From contig JADJTT010000002.1 in assembly GCA_016711045.1 (NCBI GenBank), forward strand, positions 496,001-560,000: DNA of 64,000 nucleotides, written 5' to 3'. Origin of the DNA: Saprospirales bacterium (lineage in GTDB: Bacteria; Bacteroidota; Bacteroidia; Chitinophagales; Saprospiraceae). Below are positions 10,701 through 19,359 of this stretch, piece by piece. The notes beneath the pieces are model-generated. The model was not told where the DNA came from, ran no database searches, and saw only the letters and a list, made by a program, of their open reading frames with translations. The position numbers and the translations under genes are program-made. Each line of letters starts with the position of its first letter. Within the stretch, counting starts at the first letter, position 1.

Positions 10701-11284
10701 ACCGGCGGCAGGTTCACCGTCACCGTGGCCGTGCCACTGATCACGGCCGGACAATGCTCATCGTTCGAAGCCACGATCGTATAGGTCGCCGTCGACTGTG
10801 GCGCCACTACCGTATAGTTGTATGTCGTCGAGTTGATCCCCGTGATCGTCTCACTCGTCGTCCCGTTCGTGATCTCCACCGTCCACGGCGAATCACCCGT
10901 CAGCAGGATCGGCAATACCGCGTTGTCCCCGATACAGATCTCCTGCGTGCCCCCCAGCGTCGCCGTGGGCACCTCGTAGAAGATCACCGGCGTGCCCGGC
11001 GCTACGGCCAGACACGGGTCTACCTGATCGTTCACACTCCCTGTCCCGTCGTCACTCCCCACGATCGCCGAAATGTAGTACACATCTCCATAGGTCATCT
11101 GCCCCGGATCAAAACTGAACACCGGCGTATCTGACCTGGCTATGATCGGGTACTCGATCCCGTTCCCGCTGCCCGTGTGCAGCACAAACTCCAGCACGTC
11201 ATCCCCGTCAAAGCTCTGCCCCACCGAGTTGTAGATCCCTGCCACCGGTCCGTCTCCGCACTCATTGATCGCCGTCAGGTCCAT
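7739..11284 (-). CDS. A2 fragment 4: C-terminal two thirds with CHU_C domain
   Basis: An 1,181-residue piece with three 'YYISA/YYISS' modules, Ig-like segments and the CHU_C tail in the last 95 residues. Compared with A1 the tail region is clearly homologous but differs at many positions, unlike the core. The frame is continuous from 11284 to the stop. Confidence 0.65.
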   Translation of the reverse strand: MDLTAINECGDGPVAGIYNSVGQSFDGDDVLEFVLHTGSGNGIEYPIIARSDTPVFSFDPGQMTYGDVYYISAIVGSDDGTGSVNDQVDPCLAVAPGTPVIFYEVPTATLGGTQEICIGDNAVLPILLTGDSPWTVEITNGTTSETITGINSTTYNYTVVAPQSTATYTIVASNDEHCPAVISGTATVTVNLPPVNDAAEVTINSTNTGYVVCFKISGGVPPYTVTNGATVWVVDSVFCSNELPCGNGYYFEYDGANGCGPVIVTEPLVECACTTTGGELDPTPQEICGTGPAVVAYDATNQVLDGDDVVDFMIHNGDNVPIATNTIPSFSYTGLLTYGTTYYISARIGNNDGNGSVDPTDPCLVITPGTPVVFYEIPAASLTGGGDFCAGEAVDLTVTISGGVAPWELVYTNTQGDQLTLTIPTSPYTFQESPAGTTLYTLVSISDTHCVGANVSGIAAFTERAQPFGTNVQITPDPTNTFVTICFPIVGGDAATYAVAGWPGTIAGNQFCSDPVPCNSGSYQFLVQDAFGCGIDTLFGPVVCNCVSSAGIMNQNLQSHCAFESVSAPVALATQFDGNDTLMYVLHTGNGSALGTVIAINGTPDFTFDPATMDCSVAYYISSVVGDNDGTGQVDLTDVCLSVAVGTPVVFNCLPAATIAGGGPICAGESITASLSLTGGGPFSVLLNDGIQDILLNNIENGYQWNLSPSQTTTYTLIEVADSTGCSSAISGSITVTVNTPVFAGTAVNPLEQCAGQGQVIQLADLLTDEDTGGVWTETSATPSSGGAFNAVNGTFNSTGQAPGTYKFRYFMDGTPPCTDDNETVTVIIHPLPVADAGTQQELTCNAASVTIGGTSTSSGVQYAYEWTLVGSPTVLGTESTLPVSQSGTYQLTVVNTQTGCTSSDQVGVLQNMETPVAIVTSQDLSCFGAEDGVIFVESVAGGKPPYLFALNGSPFSAQQQFSGLSGGDYLLSIQDANGCESQLLVNLVEPQELTADLIANIQPDGEGNYLIEWGDELNLLLQSSFPIADLDTVIWTPANLIECNDVFCSSVTVAPQEGTTFTVTVSRGPCEATDQLRLLVKIPRPVYIPNIFSPNYDGQNDVFYIQAGRQVQQIRTFQIFNRWGEPMFRADDFQPNDISIGWDGTHRGKRVNTGVYTWFVEVEYVDGYVEIIKGDVSLIR

Positions 11285-12500
11285 CTCCCCCTACTGCCGT
11301 GGTGCAATCGCAATCCACCGGCTGAAGGCTCTCCACATCGATCACTACACAGCCGTTTATATCTGTCACCTGGAAGGCATACGTGCTCCCTGCGGCAATC
11401 GGGTTGCTCAAAAACTCCGCCGGACTGCCCGGCGTGATCGTCCCCGATCCCAGTGGCAATACCGTATACGTCGCCGCATCTCCTCCGCTGATCTCAAAGC
11501 TCACTACAAATTCCGTATTCGTCGAGTTACAGGCCGTACCCACATTCGCCACCGACACCTCCTGGTTCACCGTCACCGTGGCACAACCGTTCACCGTGCC
11601 CACGCAGTTTGCATTGGACAAACCCGTCAGGCAGTACGTCGTCGTCGCCATTGGCGTCACCGTGATCGTATACGGGTTCGCGTTGATCCCGTTGACCGTC
11701 TGTATCCCTGCCCCATCGTCATAACTCAGGCTGTAGGGCGCCGGGCCCGTGAAGGTCACCGTCAGCGCCGTGCTCTCCCCCACACAGATCGTCGCATCGC
11801 CCACCAGGTCCGCTGTCGGCTCCTGGTAGAACACCACCGGCGTGCCCTGCGCTACCGACAAACAGGGATCCATCAGATCCACTACCCCGCCGCCAAGGTC
11901 GTTGCCTACCACGGCCGAGATGTAGTACGTCGTCCCGTAGGTCATCCCCGCTGCTGCATCAAAGCAGAACGTCGGTACCACATTCCGGGCCACCTCGTTG
12001 ATGATCGTCAACCCGCTACCTGTGTGCAGGATGAACTGCAGCGCATCATCCCCGTCAAAGGCTTCTCCTGTATTGTCATAGATCCCCGTGATGCACGCTG
12101 TCGCTCCGCAATCCGATTGCATCCCTGCATCCATATCTCCGGCCGAACTCGTGCAATCACACAGTACCTGGGGGGCTTCCACCGTCACCGGGTTGCAGTT
12201 GTTCGCATCATCCACCACAAAGCTATATCCATCTCCGTTCGGGATCTCCGCACTCGTGAATACCCCGCCCGTGATGCCTGCGCCGCTACCGTCTACCGTA
12301 TAGCTCCCAGGGTCGCCTCCGTTGATCGTGAAGCTCACCGTGTAGCCTGTATTTGTCGGATTGCACGTTACTTGAATATTGGACACGGTCGGAGCCGTGT
12401 TTACCGTCACTACCGATGTGCCTGCGCCTACTTCCATGCATCCGTTTGCATCCGTCACCGATACAATCCCATACGTGCCGCCCTGGCACGCATCATACAT
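11262..12500 (-). CDS. A2 fragment 3: core modules
   Basis: A 412-residue piece starting MYDACQGGTYG at the ATG overlapping the previous stop. It contains the module with CTSSAGDMDAGMQSDCG and FDGDDALQFILHTGSG, then an Ig-like segment, and ends at the extra C in 11287-11291. No export signal. Confidence 0.5.
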   Translation of the reverse strand: MYDACQGGTYGIVSVTDANGCMEVGAGTSVVTVNTAPTVSNIQVTCNPTNTGYTVSFTINGGDPGSYTVDGSGAGITGGVFTSAEIPNGDGYSFVVDDANNCNPVTVEAPQVLCDCTSSAGDMDAGMQSDCGATACITGIYDNTGEAFDGDDALQFILHTGSGLTIINEVARNVVPTFCFDAAAGMTYGTTYYISAVVGNDLGGGVVDLMDPCLSVAQGTPVVFYQEPTADLVGDATICVGESTALTVTFTGPAPYSLSYDDGAGIQTVNGINANPYTITVTPMATTTYCLTGLSNANCVGTVNGCATVTVNQEVSVANVGTACNSTNTEFVVSFEISGGDAATYTVLPLGSGTITPGSPAEFLSNPIAAGSTYAFQVTDINGCVVIDVESLQPVDCDCTTAVGGDGPDGDQ

Positions 12501-12993
12501 AGGGGTTGTCCACGATCCCCGTGATCGGCGCCTGAGGGGTGCCGTTCAGCGAGAATTGCACACTCCACGGCTGCGTGCCCGTCAGCCGCACCGACAACTG
12601 CACGCAGTCGCCACTACCCTGACAGATCGAACCCGAGCCGCTCAGCAATGCGCTGGGCAAGGGGTTCACCGTCACTGTCCCACTTCCCGATACCAGACCC
12701 GGGCAGGGCGCTATGTTGTCCAGGCTCACCAGGGTGTAGGTTCCCGGCGTGCTGGTCGTCAATATGTATGGGTCGGTCGTCACCCCCACCAGCGTAGGCT
12801 GTGCCACCCCATTGATCGCATAAGTGATATCCCAGGGCGATGTCCCGCTCAGGTCGATCGACAGGTTGATCGTCCCCCGCTGCCCGCACAGAATGCCCCA
12901 CCGCCGCTCAGCACGGCCGTGGGCGCATCGTTCACCGTCACTGCAAAGCACGTCTGCGGGCTCTGTCCGCACGCATTTAATGCGCGCACGCAT
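12493..12993 (-). CDS. A2 fragment 2: short core piece ending at the CA deletion
   Basis: A 166-residue open piece. Correct A2 sequence begins at TINLSIDLSGTSPWD and runs to DNPYV, where the lost CA pair creates an in-frame TGA (12493-12495). The next fragment's ATG (12498-12500) overlaps it. A4 has the same junction. Confidence 0.45.
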   Translation of the reverse strand: MRARIKCVRTEPADVLCSDGERCAHGRAERRWGILCGQRGTINLSIDLSGTSPWDITYAINGVAQPTLVGVTTDPYILTTSTPGTYTLVSLDNIAPCPGLVSGSGTVTVNPLPSALLSGSGSICQGSGDCVQLSVRLTGTQPWSVQFSLNGTPQAPITGIVDNPYV

Positions 12994-15134
12994 ACGTTCC
13001 CATTGTTCGAGCCCGTCCAGTCTATGGTGATACTGTTCGTCCCCGCTCCAGCCGTGATCGTCTCTCCCGCAGGCACCGTCCAGTTGTAGCTCGTCGCATT
13101 CGGATCAGCCCCTACACTGTACGTCGCTATTTCTCCGTCGCACACCGAGGCCAGGCCACTGATCGTCGGTTGGGCCGGTACATCCAATACCGTCACCGCG
13201 ATGCAGCTCTGCGCGCTCGTGCCGCACGGGTTGGTCCCTGTGACACAGATCTGCCCGTTCGTCGCGCCCGAAAAGTCTACTTCGATGCTGTCCCCCAGGT
13301 CCGTGAACGAGGCGTTGCCCCCTACCGTCCAGGTATAGTTGACCACGGTAGAATCGGGCGGATCGATATAATAAACCAATAGATCCCCTTCACACACCTC
13401 GGCAGGACCTGCCAGGGAGGGTGTGGCAGGATTTGCCCCCACGTTGATCGTCAGGCAAGAAGGAGTACTTGGCCCGCAGGCATTGTTGGCTGTCACACAT
13501 AGTTCTACCTCGCCGGTGGTGGTCCAGGCCACATTGATGGTATTCCCATTATTGACAAACGTATCATTTGGGACCGTCCAGGTGTAGCCATTGGCACTGG
13601 GACCGGAAGAAGAAGGGGTGACGGTGTAGGTGACGGAAGATTCTGCACAAGGCGACAGCGGTCCGGTAAGTGTCGGTGGGTTTGGTACATCCGTGTTCGC
13701 CACTACGGTCACTGAAGCCATCCCGGTACAAACTACTCCCAGATAAGTTTGGGTGACTGTGAGGGTATAGGTCCCTGGCAGGTTAACCGTGGGGGTGAGG
13801 GTATTACCGCCACTTACGATACCTGGCCCCGACCAGGAGTAAGTCAGCACCGCGTTGGAGGCCGAAGGAGCTGAGGTAGATGCGGATCCGTTGAGTACAA
13901 TAGAGGAATTGCCTCCGCAACCCAGCAAAGGGGGTGGTTGGATCACTGCTGCCGACTGGAGGACGGACAAGATAAGGGTGACCACACTGTCACAGCCGCT
14001 GGCTGCTGTCAGGGTGACCGGGTAACCCCCTGTTTGGTTAAAGGTTTGGCCGGCAAAGTTATAGCTCCCTCCCTGACAGATTGCCGCTTGAAGGGGCGGT
14101 GTCACAATGGGAGGAATAGCCGTGGCAATACAGGTCACCGTACTATCACAACCTTTCCAGGAATTGTAGTGAAATGTCTGCTGTCCAGGGTTGGTAAACG
14201 TCTGTCCCTCACAGGACCAGGTATCTCCAAAACAATACGTAATGAAGTGGAAGGTAGGTGGAATGGGGGCTGAAATAATGGTCTTACATATCGGCGGTCC
14301 TACAATACAAGGATTAGAAGGGGTCACACATAGCTGCGCCACTCCGGCCTGTGAAAATGTAATGGTCACATTATTATCTCCATTACCCGAAATCGCACCA
14401 ATGGGAGGGGTTAGTGTCCACTGATAATTGGAAGCTCCGATGGCCAGCGGAACGGAATAATTGAAAGGTGCACCCGGGCAAACCTGCATCGGTCCGGAGA
14501 TAATACCGGGAATGACGGGCGGGTTGTTATTCCCCCAAACACCCACTGTAGAATAGCCGAAATCGATGGTATAGCCATTGGTAGAACCCGTCCAGTTTGA
14601 CACCATCAATACATACGTATTTCCAAATGTCACGGGGATCAAATCGTTATATGCAGAAAAGCCAGCATTCTGAGAAGGCGGGAAGGTGTTACATCCCCCC
14701 CCCTGGTTGTTATAGGAAGAGCCGCCGGTTGCGCCGGTCAGGCCATTGCAGGTACCTCCTCCTGCGGCATTACAACTGACTACCAGGCTAGGGTCGTCAA
14801 AAATATCGGAACAAGAGGCATTGGTAATATTGAAAAGGGACCAGTCATAATCATCATTCAAATCATTGGGCGTAAGGAGAAACCCAAAACTCCCGGATTG
14901 AGCCACGGTAAATGTGTACCAGACGGAATTCAGTTCTCCCACCGTACAATTGATGGACGGATTGATCTCATTTGGGTAGTTGCCGGTTCCAGAAGGCGAA
15001 TAGGTTTGGGTATAAATTTCCTGGCAAATGGGGATTGCACCCAGACAATCCTGCTCTGTAGGGTTTTGTGCAAACCCGGTAGCAGTATAGAGAGCAAGGA
15101 AGAGGATCAGCGTTTGTGTGTACGTTTTCATCAT
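12849..15134 (-). CDS. A2 fragment 1: signal peptide, unique head, PKD-like modules
   Basis: A 761-residue piece with the signal peptide, the A2-specific head (residues about 25-215), two 'GCDS' repeats (KGCDSTVTC and SGCDSVVTL) and PKD-like modules with 'NNACGPS' and 'TNPCGTS' signatures. It loses frame in AFCAGSGG at the short C run 12874-12878. This is the best-supported expressed part of A2, but without a sorting tail. Confidence 0.7.
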   Translation of the reverse strand: MMKTYTQTLILFLALYTATGFAQNPTEQDCLGAIPICQEIYTQTYSPSGTGNYPNEINPSINCTVGELNSVWYTFTVAQSGSFGFLLTPNDLNDDYDWSLFNITNASCSDIFDDPSLVVSCNAAGGGTCNGLTGATGGSSYNNQGGGCNTFPPSQNAGFSAYNDLIPVTFGNTYVLMVSNWTGSTNGYTIDFGYSTVGVWGNNNPPVIPGIISGPMQVCPGAPFNYSVPLAIGASNYQWTLTPPIGAISGNGDNNVTITFSQAGVAQLCVTPSNPCIVGPPICKTIISAPIPPTFHFITYCFGDTWSCEGQTFTNPGQQTFHYNSWKGCDSTVTCIATAIPPIVTPPLQAAICQGGSYNFAGQTFNQTGGYPVTLTAASGCDSVVTLILSVLQSAAVIQPPPLLGCGGNSSIVLNGSASTSAPSASNAVLTYSWSGPGIVSGGNTLTPTVNLPGTYTLTVTQTYLGVVCTGMASVTVVANTDVPNPPTLTGPLSPCAESSVTYTVTPSSSGPSANGYTWTVPNDTFVNNGNTINVAWTTTGEVELCVTANNACGPSTPSCLTINVGANPATPSLAGPAEVCEGDLLVYYIDPPDSTVVNYTWTVGGNASFTDLGDSIEVDFSGATNGQICVTGTNPCGTSAQSCIAVTVLDVPAQPTISGLASVCDGEIATYSVGADPNATSYNWTVPAGETITAGAGTNSITIDWTGSNNGNVCVRALNACGQSPQTCFAVTVNDAPTAVLSGGGAFCAGSGGRSTCRST

Positions 15135-15270
15135 AAATTATAATTCGTTGCCAAAAAGCACATGAACAATCCTAATTTAAAGTATAATTCGCGCATCATA
15201 CTGTTAATTAGGTAATAGCAGTGTGTAAGCTAATTAAATTTGCTAAAATTCTCCACCAGAAAGCGTAACG

Positions 15271-15307
15271 AAAAAAGGGTCCCTACCTGACAGATGGGGA
15301 CCCTTTT
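15271..15307 (-). terminator. Rho-independent terminator of giant gene A3
   Basis: An 11-base stem (15273-15283 with 15297-15307) includes GGGTCCC/GGGACCC and is followed on the minus strand by a run of six T. It lies 30 bases beyond the A3 stop at 15337. The rest of 15135-15336 is AT-rich DNA upstream of A2 with no gene visible. Confidence 0.85.
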
Positions 15308-15336
15308 CGGGAAAGAGTGCATTCAATTAGGCGGAT

Positions 15337-18300
15337 TTACCGCATCAGCACTACATCCCCTTTTATTATTTCGACATAACCGTCTACATATTCCACTTCG
15401 ACAAACCAGGTATACACCCCTGTATTGACGGGTTTACCCCGGTGGTTTCCATCCCATCCGATGGTAATATCATTGGGTTGGAAATTGTCGGCACGGAACA
15501 TCGTTTCTCCCCATCGGTTAAACACCATAAACCTGCGAATTTGCTGAATCTGCTTGCCTGCCTGGATGTAGAACACATCATTCTGCCCATCGAGGTTTGG
15601 CGAGAAAATATTGGGGACATACACGTTTCGTGGCGTTTTTACCAGCAACCGCAACTGGTCGCTCGCCTCGCAAGGACCCCGGTTTACTGTTACGGTATAG
15701 GTAGCGCCTTCCTGAGGGGCCACCGTCACGGAAGAACAGAATACGTCGTTGCATTCGACCAAATTTGCCGGCGTCCAAATGATGGTATCCAGGTCGGCGA
15801 TAGGGAAGCTGCTCTGAAGCAGGAGGTCTAATTCATCCCCCCATTCGATAATATAGTTGCCTTCCCCATCCGGAAGAATACTGGCTACCAGGTTGGCTGT
15901 CAGTTCCGGCGGTTCAATTACATTCACCAGAAGCTGTGTTTCACACCCGTTCGCATCCTGGATCGAAAGAAGGTAATCCCCTCCGCTCAAGCCGGAGAAT
16001 TGTTGCTGATTGGTAAACGGCGCCCCATTGAATGAAAACATATACGGCGGTTTTCCGCCTGTTACCGACTCCACAAAGATCACCCCGTCTGCATCGCCGA
16101 AACAGCTCACATCCTGGGTTACCACGGTAGCATCTGGTGTCTCATTATTTTGGATCACCCCTACCTGGTCTGAGGATTCACACCCCGTTTGGGTATTGGT
16201 TACCGTCAACTGATACGTTCCGAATTGGGAGACCGACAAGGTGGGATCCGTACCGAGCACGGTGGGCGAACCTACCAATGTCCATTCATACGCATACTGC
16301 ACCCCCGAGCTGGTCCCTGTGCCACCGATTGTCACGGTTGTTGCATCACAGGTCAACTCCTGCGAAACGCCTGCATCAGCTACAGGCAGGGGATGGATGA
16401 TCACGGTCACCGTCTCATTGTCATCTGTGCAAGGTGGTGTCCCATCCATGAAGTACCGGAACTTATACGTCCCCGCTGCCTGGCCGGTCGTATTAAACGT
16501 GCCTGCTGCTGCATTGAACGCCCCGCCTGAGGAAGGAATCGTAGACGTCTCCGTCCATACCCCTCCGGTATCTTCGTCTGTTAGCAGGTTGGCCAGATTG
16601 ATCACCTGCCCCTGTCCGGCACACAACTCCGAAGGAGCCGCCGCTGTTCCGGCAAAAACGGGATTATTGACCGTCACTGTGATCGAGCCGGAAGCTGTAT
16701 TGCTACAACCTGTTACCGCATCCGTTACACTTACCAATGTATATGTTGTCGTTTGTGTGGGATTGAGCACCCATTGATACCCGCTGGCCACCGCAGGAAT
16801 GGTAATATCCTGTGTGCCGTCGTTGACTACCACATCGAAGGGGCCTATTCCACCCAATGTAAAGGATGCTTGTGCCGACTGTCCTAAACAAATGGGACCT
16901 CCACCGCTGATCGAGGCGGTAGGGATACAATGGAATATAGCGGGCGTCCCTTCCGATACGGACAAACAATCATCTGTCAGATCGACCTGCCCAGTTCCAT
17001 CGTTATCACCCACCACGGAGGATATGTAGTACGTTACATTACAAACCATGGTAGCGGGATCGAAAGTGAAATCGGGAGTGCTGCTAATGGCGACGATCGT
17101 GCCCAGGGCACTGCCGTTTCCGGTATGCAATACGTATTCCAGCACGTCATTTCCATCCAACTGGGTAGCAATAGCCACCGATCCGGAAACCGATTCAAAA
17201 GCGCATGCTTCCAGCAGGTTTTGGTCCATCACCCCGGCGCCTGATACACAGTTGCAAATAATCGGACCTGCCACCGTATCAACTCCACATCCATAGGCAT
17301 CCTGTACCACAAACCCGAAAGCGCCCACGTCACAAGGAATGGGATCGCTGCAAAATTGATCTCCGGTAATCGTACCCGGCCAGCCTGTGACTGAATAGGA
17401 TAATGGATCCCCTCCTACAATGGTAAAACATACCGTTACCATGGTATTGGTTGGGTCTGGGGTAATTTGGGGATTGGCCCCAACCGGTTGCCCTTGCTCC
17501 GTAAAGGCCGCAATGCCGCTGACATTGGCGCCCACACAGTGCGTATCCGAGATGCTCACCAATGTGTATAGCGTCGTGCCTGCCGGGTTCTCCTGAAAGG
17601 TATAAGGACTTGTGGGGATCGTCAGGGTCAACTGATCTCCCTGGGTATTGGTATAGACCAGTTCCCAGGGCGCTACCCCTCCACTTATCGTTACGGTCAA
17701 ATCCACCGCTTCCCCTGCACAGAAATCTCCGCCCCCCGTCAGGCTCGCTGCCGGGATCTCATAGAACACCACCGGTGCTCCCGGGGTGATCACCAGACAT
17801 GGATCTGTCGGGTCGACGCTCCCGTTGCCGTCGTTGTTCCCGATCCGGGCCGAGATGTAGTAGGTCGTCCCATACGTCAGCAAGCCCGTGTACGAGAACG
17901 ACGGGATCGTATTCGTCGCGATCGGCACGTTGTCCCCGTTGTGGATCATGAAGTCCACCACATCGTCTCCATCCAGCACCTGGTTGGTCGCATCGTAGGC
18001 CACCACCGCCGGACCCGTGCCACAGATCTCCTGCGGCGTCGGATCCAACTCCCCGCCTGTGGTCGTGCAGGCACACTCCACCAGCGGCTCCGTCACGATC
18101 ACCGGCCCGCAGCCGTTCGCTCCGTCGTACTCAAAGTAGTAGCCGTTCCCACAGGGCAACTCATTGCTGCAGAACACCGAGTCTACTACCCACACCGTCG
18201 CTCCATTCGTCACCGTGTACGGCGGTACCCCGCCACTGATCTTGAAGCACACCACATACCCCGTGTTCGTCGAATTGATCGTCACCTCCGCCGCATCGTT

Positions 18301-19359
18301 CACCGGCGGCAGGTTCACCGTCACCGTGGCCGTGCCACTGATCACGGCCGGACAATGCTCATCGTTCGAGGCCACGATCGTATAGGTCGCCGTCGACTGT
18401 GGCGCCACTACCGTATAGTTGTATGTCGTCGAGTTGATCCCCGTGATCGTCTCACTCGTCGTCCCGTCCGTGATCTCCACCGTCCACGGCGAATCACCCG
18501 TCAGCAGGATCGGCAATACCGCGTTTTCCCCGATACAGATCTCCTGCGTGCCCCCCAGCGTCGCCGTGGGCACCTCGTAGAAGATCACCGGCGTGCCCGG
18601 CGCTACCGCCAGACACGGGTCTACCTGATCGTTCACACTCCCTGTCCCGTCGTCACTCCCCACGATCGCCGAAATGTAGTACACATCTCCATAGGTCATC
18701 TGCCCCGGATCAAAACTGAACACCGGCGTATCTGACCTGGCTATGATCGGGTACTCGATCCCGTTCCCGCTGCCCGTGTGCAGCACAAACTCCAGCACGT
18801 CATCCCCGTCAAAGCTCTGCCCCACCGAGTTGTAGATCCCTGCCACCGGTCCGTCTCCGCACTCATTGATCGCCGTCAGGTCCATCTCCCCTACTGCCGT
18901 GGTGCAATCGCAATCCACCGGCTGAAGGCTCTCCACATCGATCACTACACAGCCGTTTATATCTGTCACCTGGAAGGCATACGTGCTCCCTGCGGCAATC
19001 GGGTTGCTCAAAAACTCCGCCGGACTGCCCGGCGTGATCGTCCCCGATCCCAGTGGCAATACCGTATACGTCGCCGCATCTCCTCCGCTGATCTCAAAGC
19101 TCACTACAAATTCCGTATTCGTCGAGTTACAGGCCGTACCCACATTCGCCACCGACACCTCCTGGTTCACCGTCACCGTGGCACAACCACTCACCGTGCC
19201 CACGCAGTTTGCATTGGACAGCCCTGTCAGGCAGTACGTCGTCGTCGCCATTGGCGTCACCGTGATCGTATACGGGTTCGCGTTGATCCCGTTGACCGTC
19301 TGTATCCCTGCCCCATCGTCATAACTCAGGCTGTAGGGCGCCGGGCCCGTGAAGGTCAC
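15337..19359 (-). CDS. A3 fragment 3: C-terminal 1,340 residues with CHU_C domain
   Basis: A long unbroken piece with modules two to four, Ig-like segments, the GGKPPYMF repeat and the CHU_C tail (SPNLDGQNDVF, FNRWG). The start-like codon is internal (reads MTFTGPAPYSL, a GTG in the parent frame). It shows that the unique tail half of A3 is under normal coding constraint. Confidence 0.65.
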   Translation of the reverse strand: MTFTGPAPYSLSYDDGAGIQTVNGINANPYTITVTPMATTTYCLTGLSNANCVGTVSGCATVTVNQEVSVANVGTACNSTNTEFVVSFEISGGDAATYTVLPLGSGTITPGSPAEFLSNPIAAGSTYAFQVTDINGCVVIDVESLQPVDCDCTTAVGEMDLTAINECGDGPVAGIYNSVGQSFDGDDVLEFVLHTGSGNGIEYPIIARSDTPVFSFDPGQMTYGDVYYISAIVGSDDGTGSVNDQVDPCLAVAPGTPVIFYEVPTATLGGTQEICIGENAVLPILLTGDSPWTVEITDGTTSETITGINSTTYNYTVVAPQSTATYTIVASNDEHCPAVISGTATVTVNLPPVNDAAEVTINSTNTGYVVCFKISGGVPPYTVTNGATVWVVDSVFCSNELPCGNGYYFEYDGANGCGPVIVTEPLVECACTTTGGELDPTPQEICGTGPAVVAYDATNQVLDGDDVVDFMIHNGDNVPIATNTIPSFSYTGLLTYGTTYYISARIGNNDGNGSVDPTDPCLVITPGAPVVFYEIPAASLTGGGDFCAGEAVDLTVTISGGVAPWELVYTNTQGDQLTLTIPTSPYTFQENPAGTTLYTLVSISDTHCVGANVSGIAAFTEQGQPVGANPQITPDPTNTMVTVCFTIVGGDPLSYSVTGWPGTITGDQFCSDPIPCDVGAFGFVVQDAYGCGVDTVAGPIICNCVSGAGVMDQNLLEACAFESVSGSVAIATQLDGNDVLEYVLHTGNGSALGTIVAISSTPDFTFDPATMVCNVTYYISSVVGDNDGTGQVDLTDDCLSVSEGTPAIFHCIPTASISGGGPICLGQSAQASFTLGGIGPFDVVVNDGTQDITIPAVASGYQWVLNPTQTTTYTLVSVTDAVTGCSNTASGSITVTVNNPVFAGTAAAPSELCAGQGQVINLANLLTDEDTGGVWTETSTIPSSGGAFNAAAGTFNTTGQAAGTYKFRYFMDGTPPCTDDNETVTVIIHPLPVADAGVSQELTCDATTVTIGGTGTSSGVQYAYEWTLVGSPTVLGTDPTLSVSQFGTYQLTVTNTQTGCESSDQVGVIQNNETPDATVVTQDVSCFGDADGVIFVESVTGGKPPYMFSFNGAPFTNQQQFSGLSGGDYLLSIQDANGCETQLLVNVIEPPELTANLVASILPDGEGNYIIEWGDELDLLLQSSFPIADLDTIIWTPANLVECNDVFCSSVTVAPQEGATYTVTVNRGPCEASDQLRLLVKTPRNVYVPNIFSPNLDGQNDVFYIQAGKQIQQIRRFMVFNRWGETMFRADNFQPNDITIGWDGNHRGKPVNTGVYTWFVEVEYVDGYVEIIKGDVVLMR

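Larger units (their letters stand above)
10152..13338 (-). repeat. Near-identical 3.19-kb core, copy 2 of 4
   Basis: Same boundaries as copy 1. After the head-side end, A2 diverges at once (TTGACCACGGTAGAATC) whereas A1, A3 and A4 continue alike. On the tail side A2 stays nearly identical to A1 down to about 9740. Confidence 0.9.
7739..15134 (-). pseudogene. A2: giant T9SS type B (CHU_C) surface protein with a different head, frameshifted
   Basis: Reconstructed length is about 2,465 residues. The start at 15134 (MMKTYTQTL..., or the next Met at 15131) gives a signal peptide ending near FAQ. The head is unlike A1, A3 and A4: it opens QNPTEQDCLGAIPICQEIY and is rich in W, Y and N. From about the TYCFGDTWSCEGQ segment onward the architecture matches its paralogues: 'GCDS' repeats, PKD-like modules, four 'YYISA' modules, Ig-like modules and a CHU_C tail (SPNYDGQNDVF, FNRWG, KGDVSLIR). 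Frame breaks: 12874-12878 (C run 5 instead of 6), 12495-12498 (a CA pair lost) and 11287-11291 (C run 5 instead of 4). The CA loss makes ATGTATGA, where the upstream frame stops and an ATG overlaps. It is bounded by its own terminator at 7658-7700. Confidence 0.8.

Noticed and set aside
12493..12500. Programmed ribosomal frameshifting as the explanation for the broken frames
   Set aside because: No X-XXY-YYZ type slippery heptamer with a downstream structure is evident at the sites I checked, the shifts differ in direction and size, and the copies disagree on where they occur.
11265..12524. Long plus-strand open frames opposite A1-A4 (for example 11265-12524, 3569-4345, 10340-11134, 17941-18735)
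   Set aside because: They recur at the same place in every core copy only because the DNA is repeated. The translations are His/Arg-rich with no domain, and they run antisense to well-supported coding sequence with high GC3.
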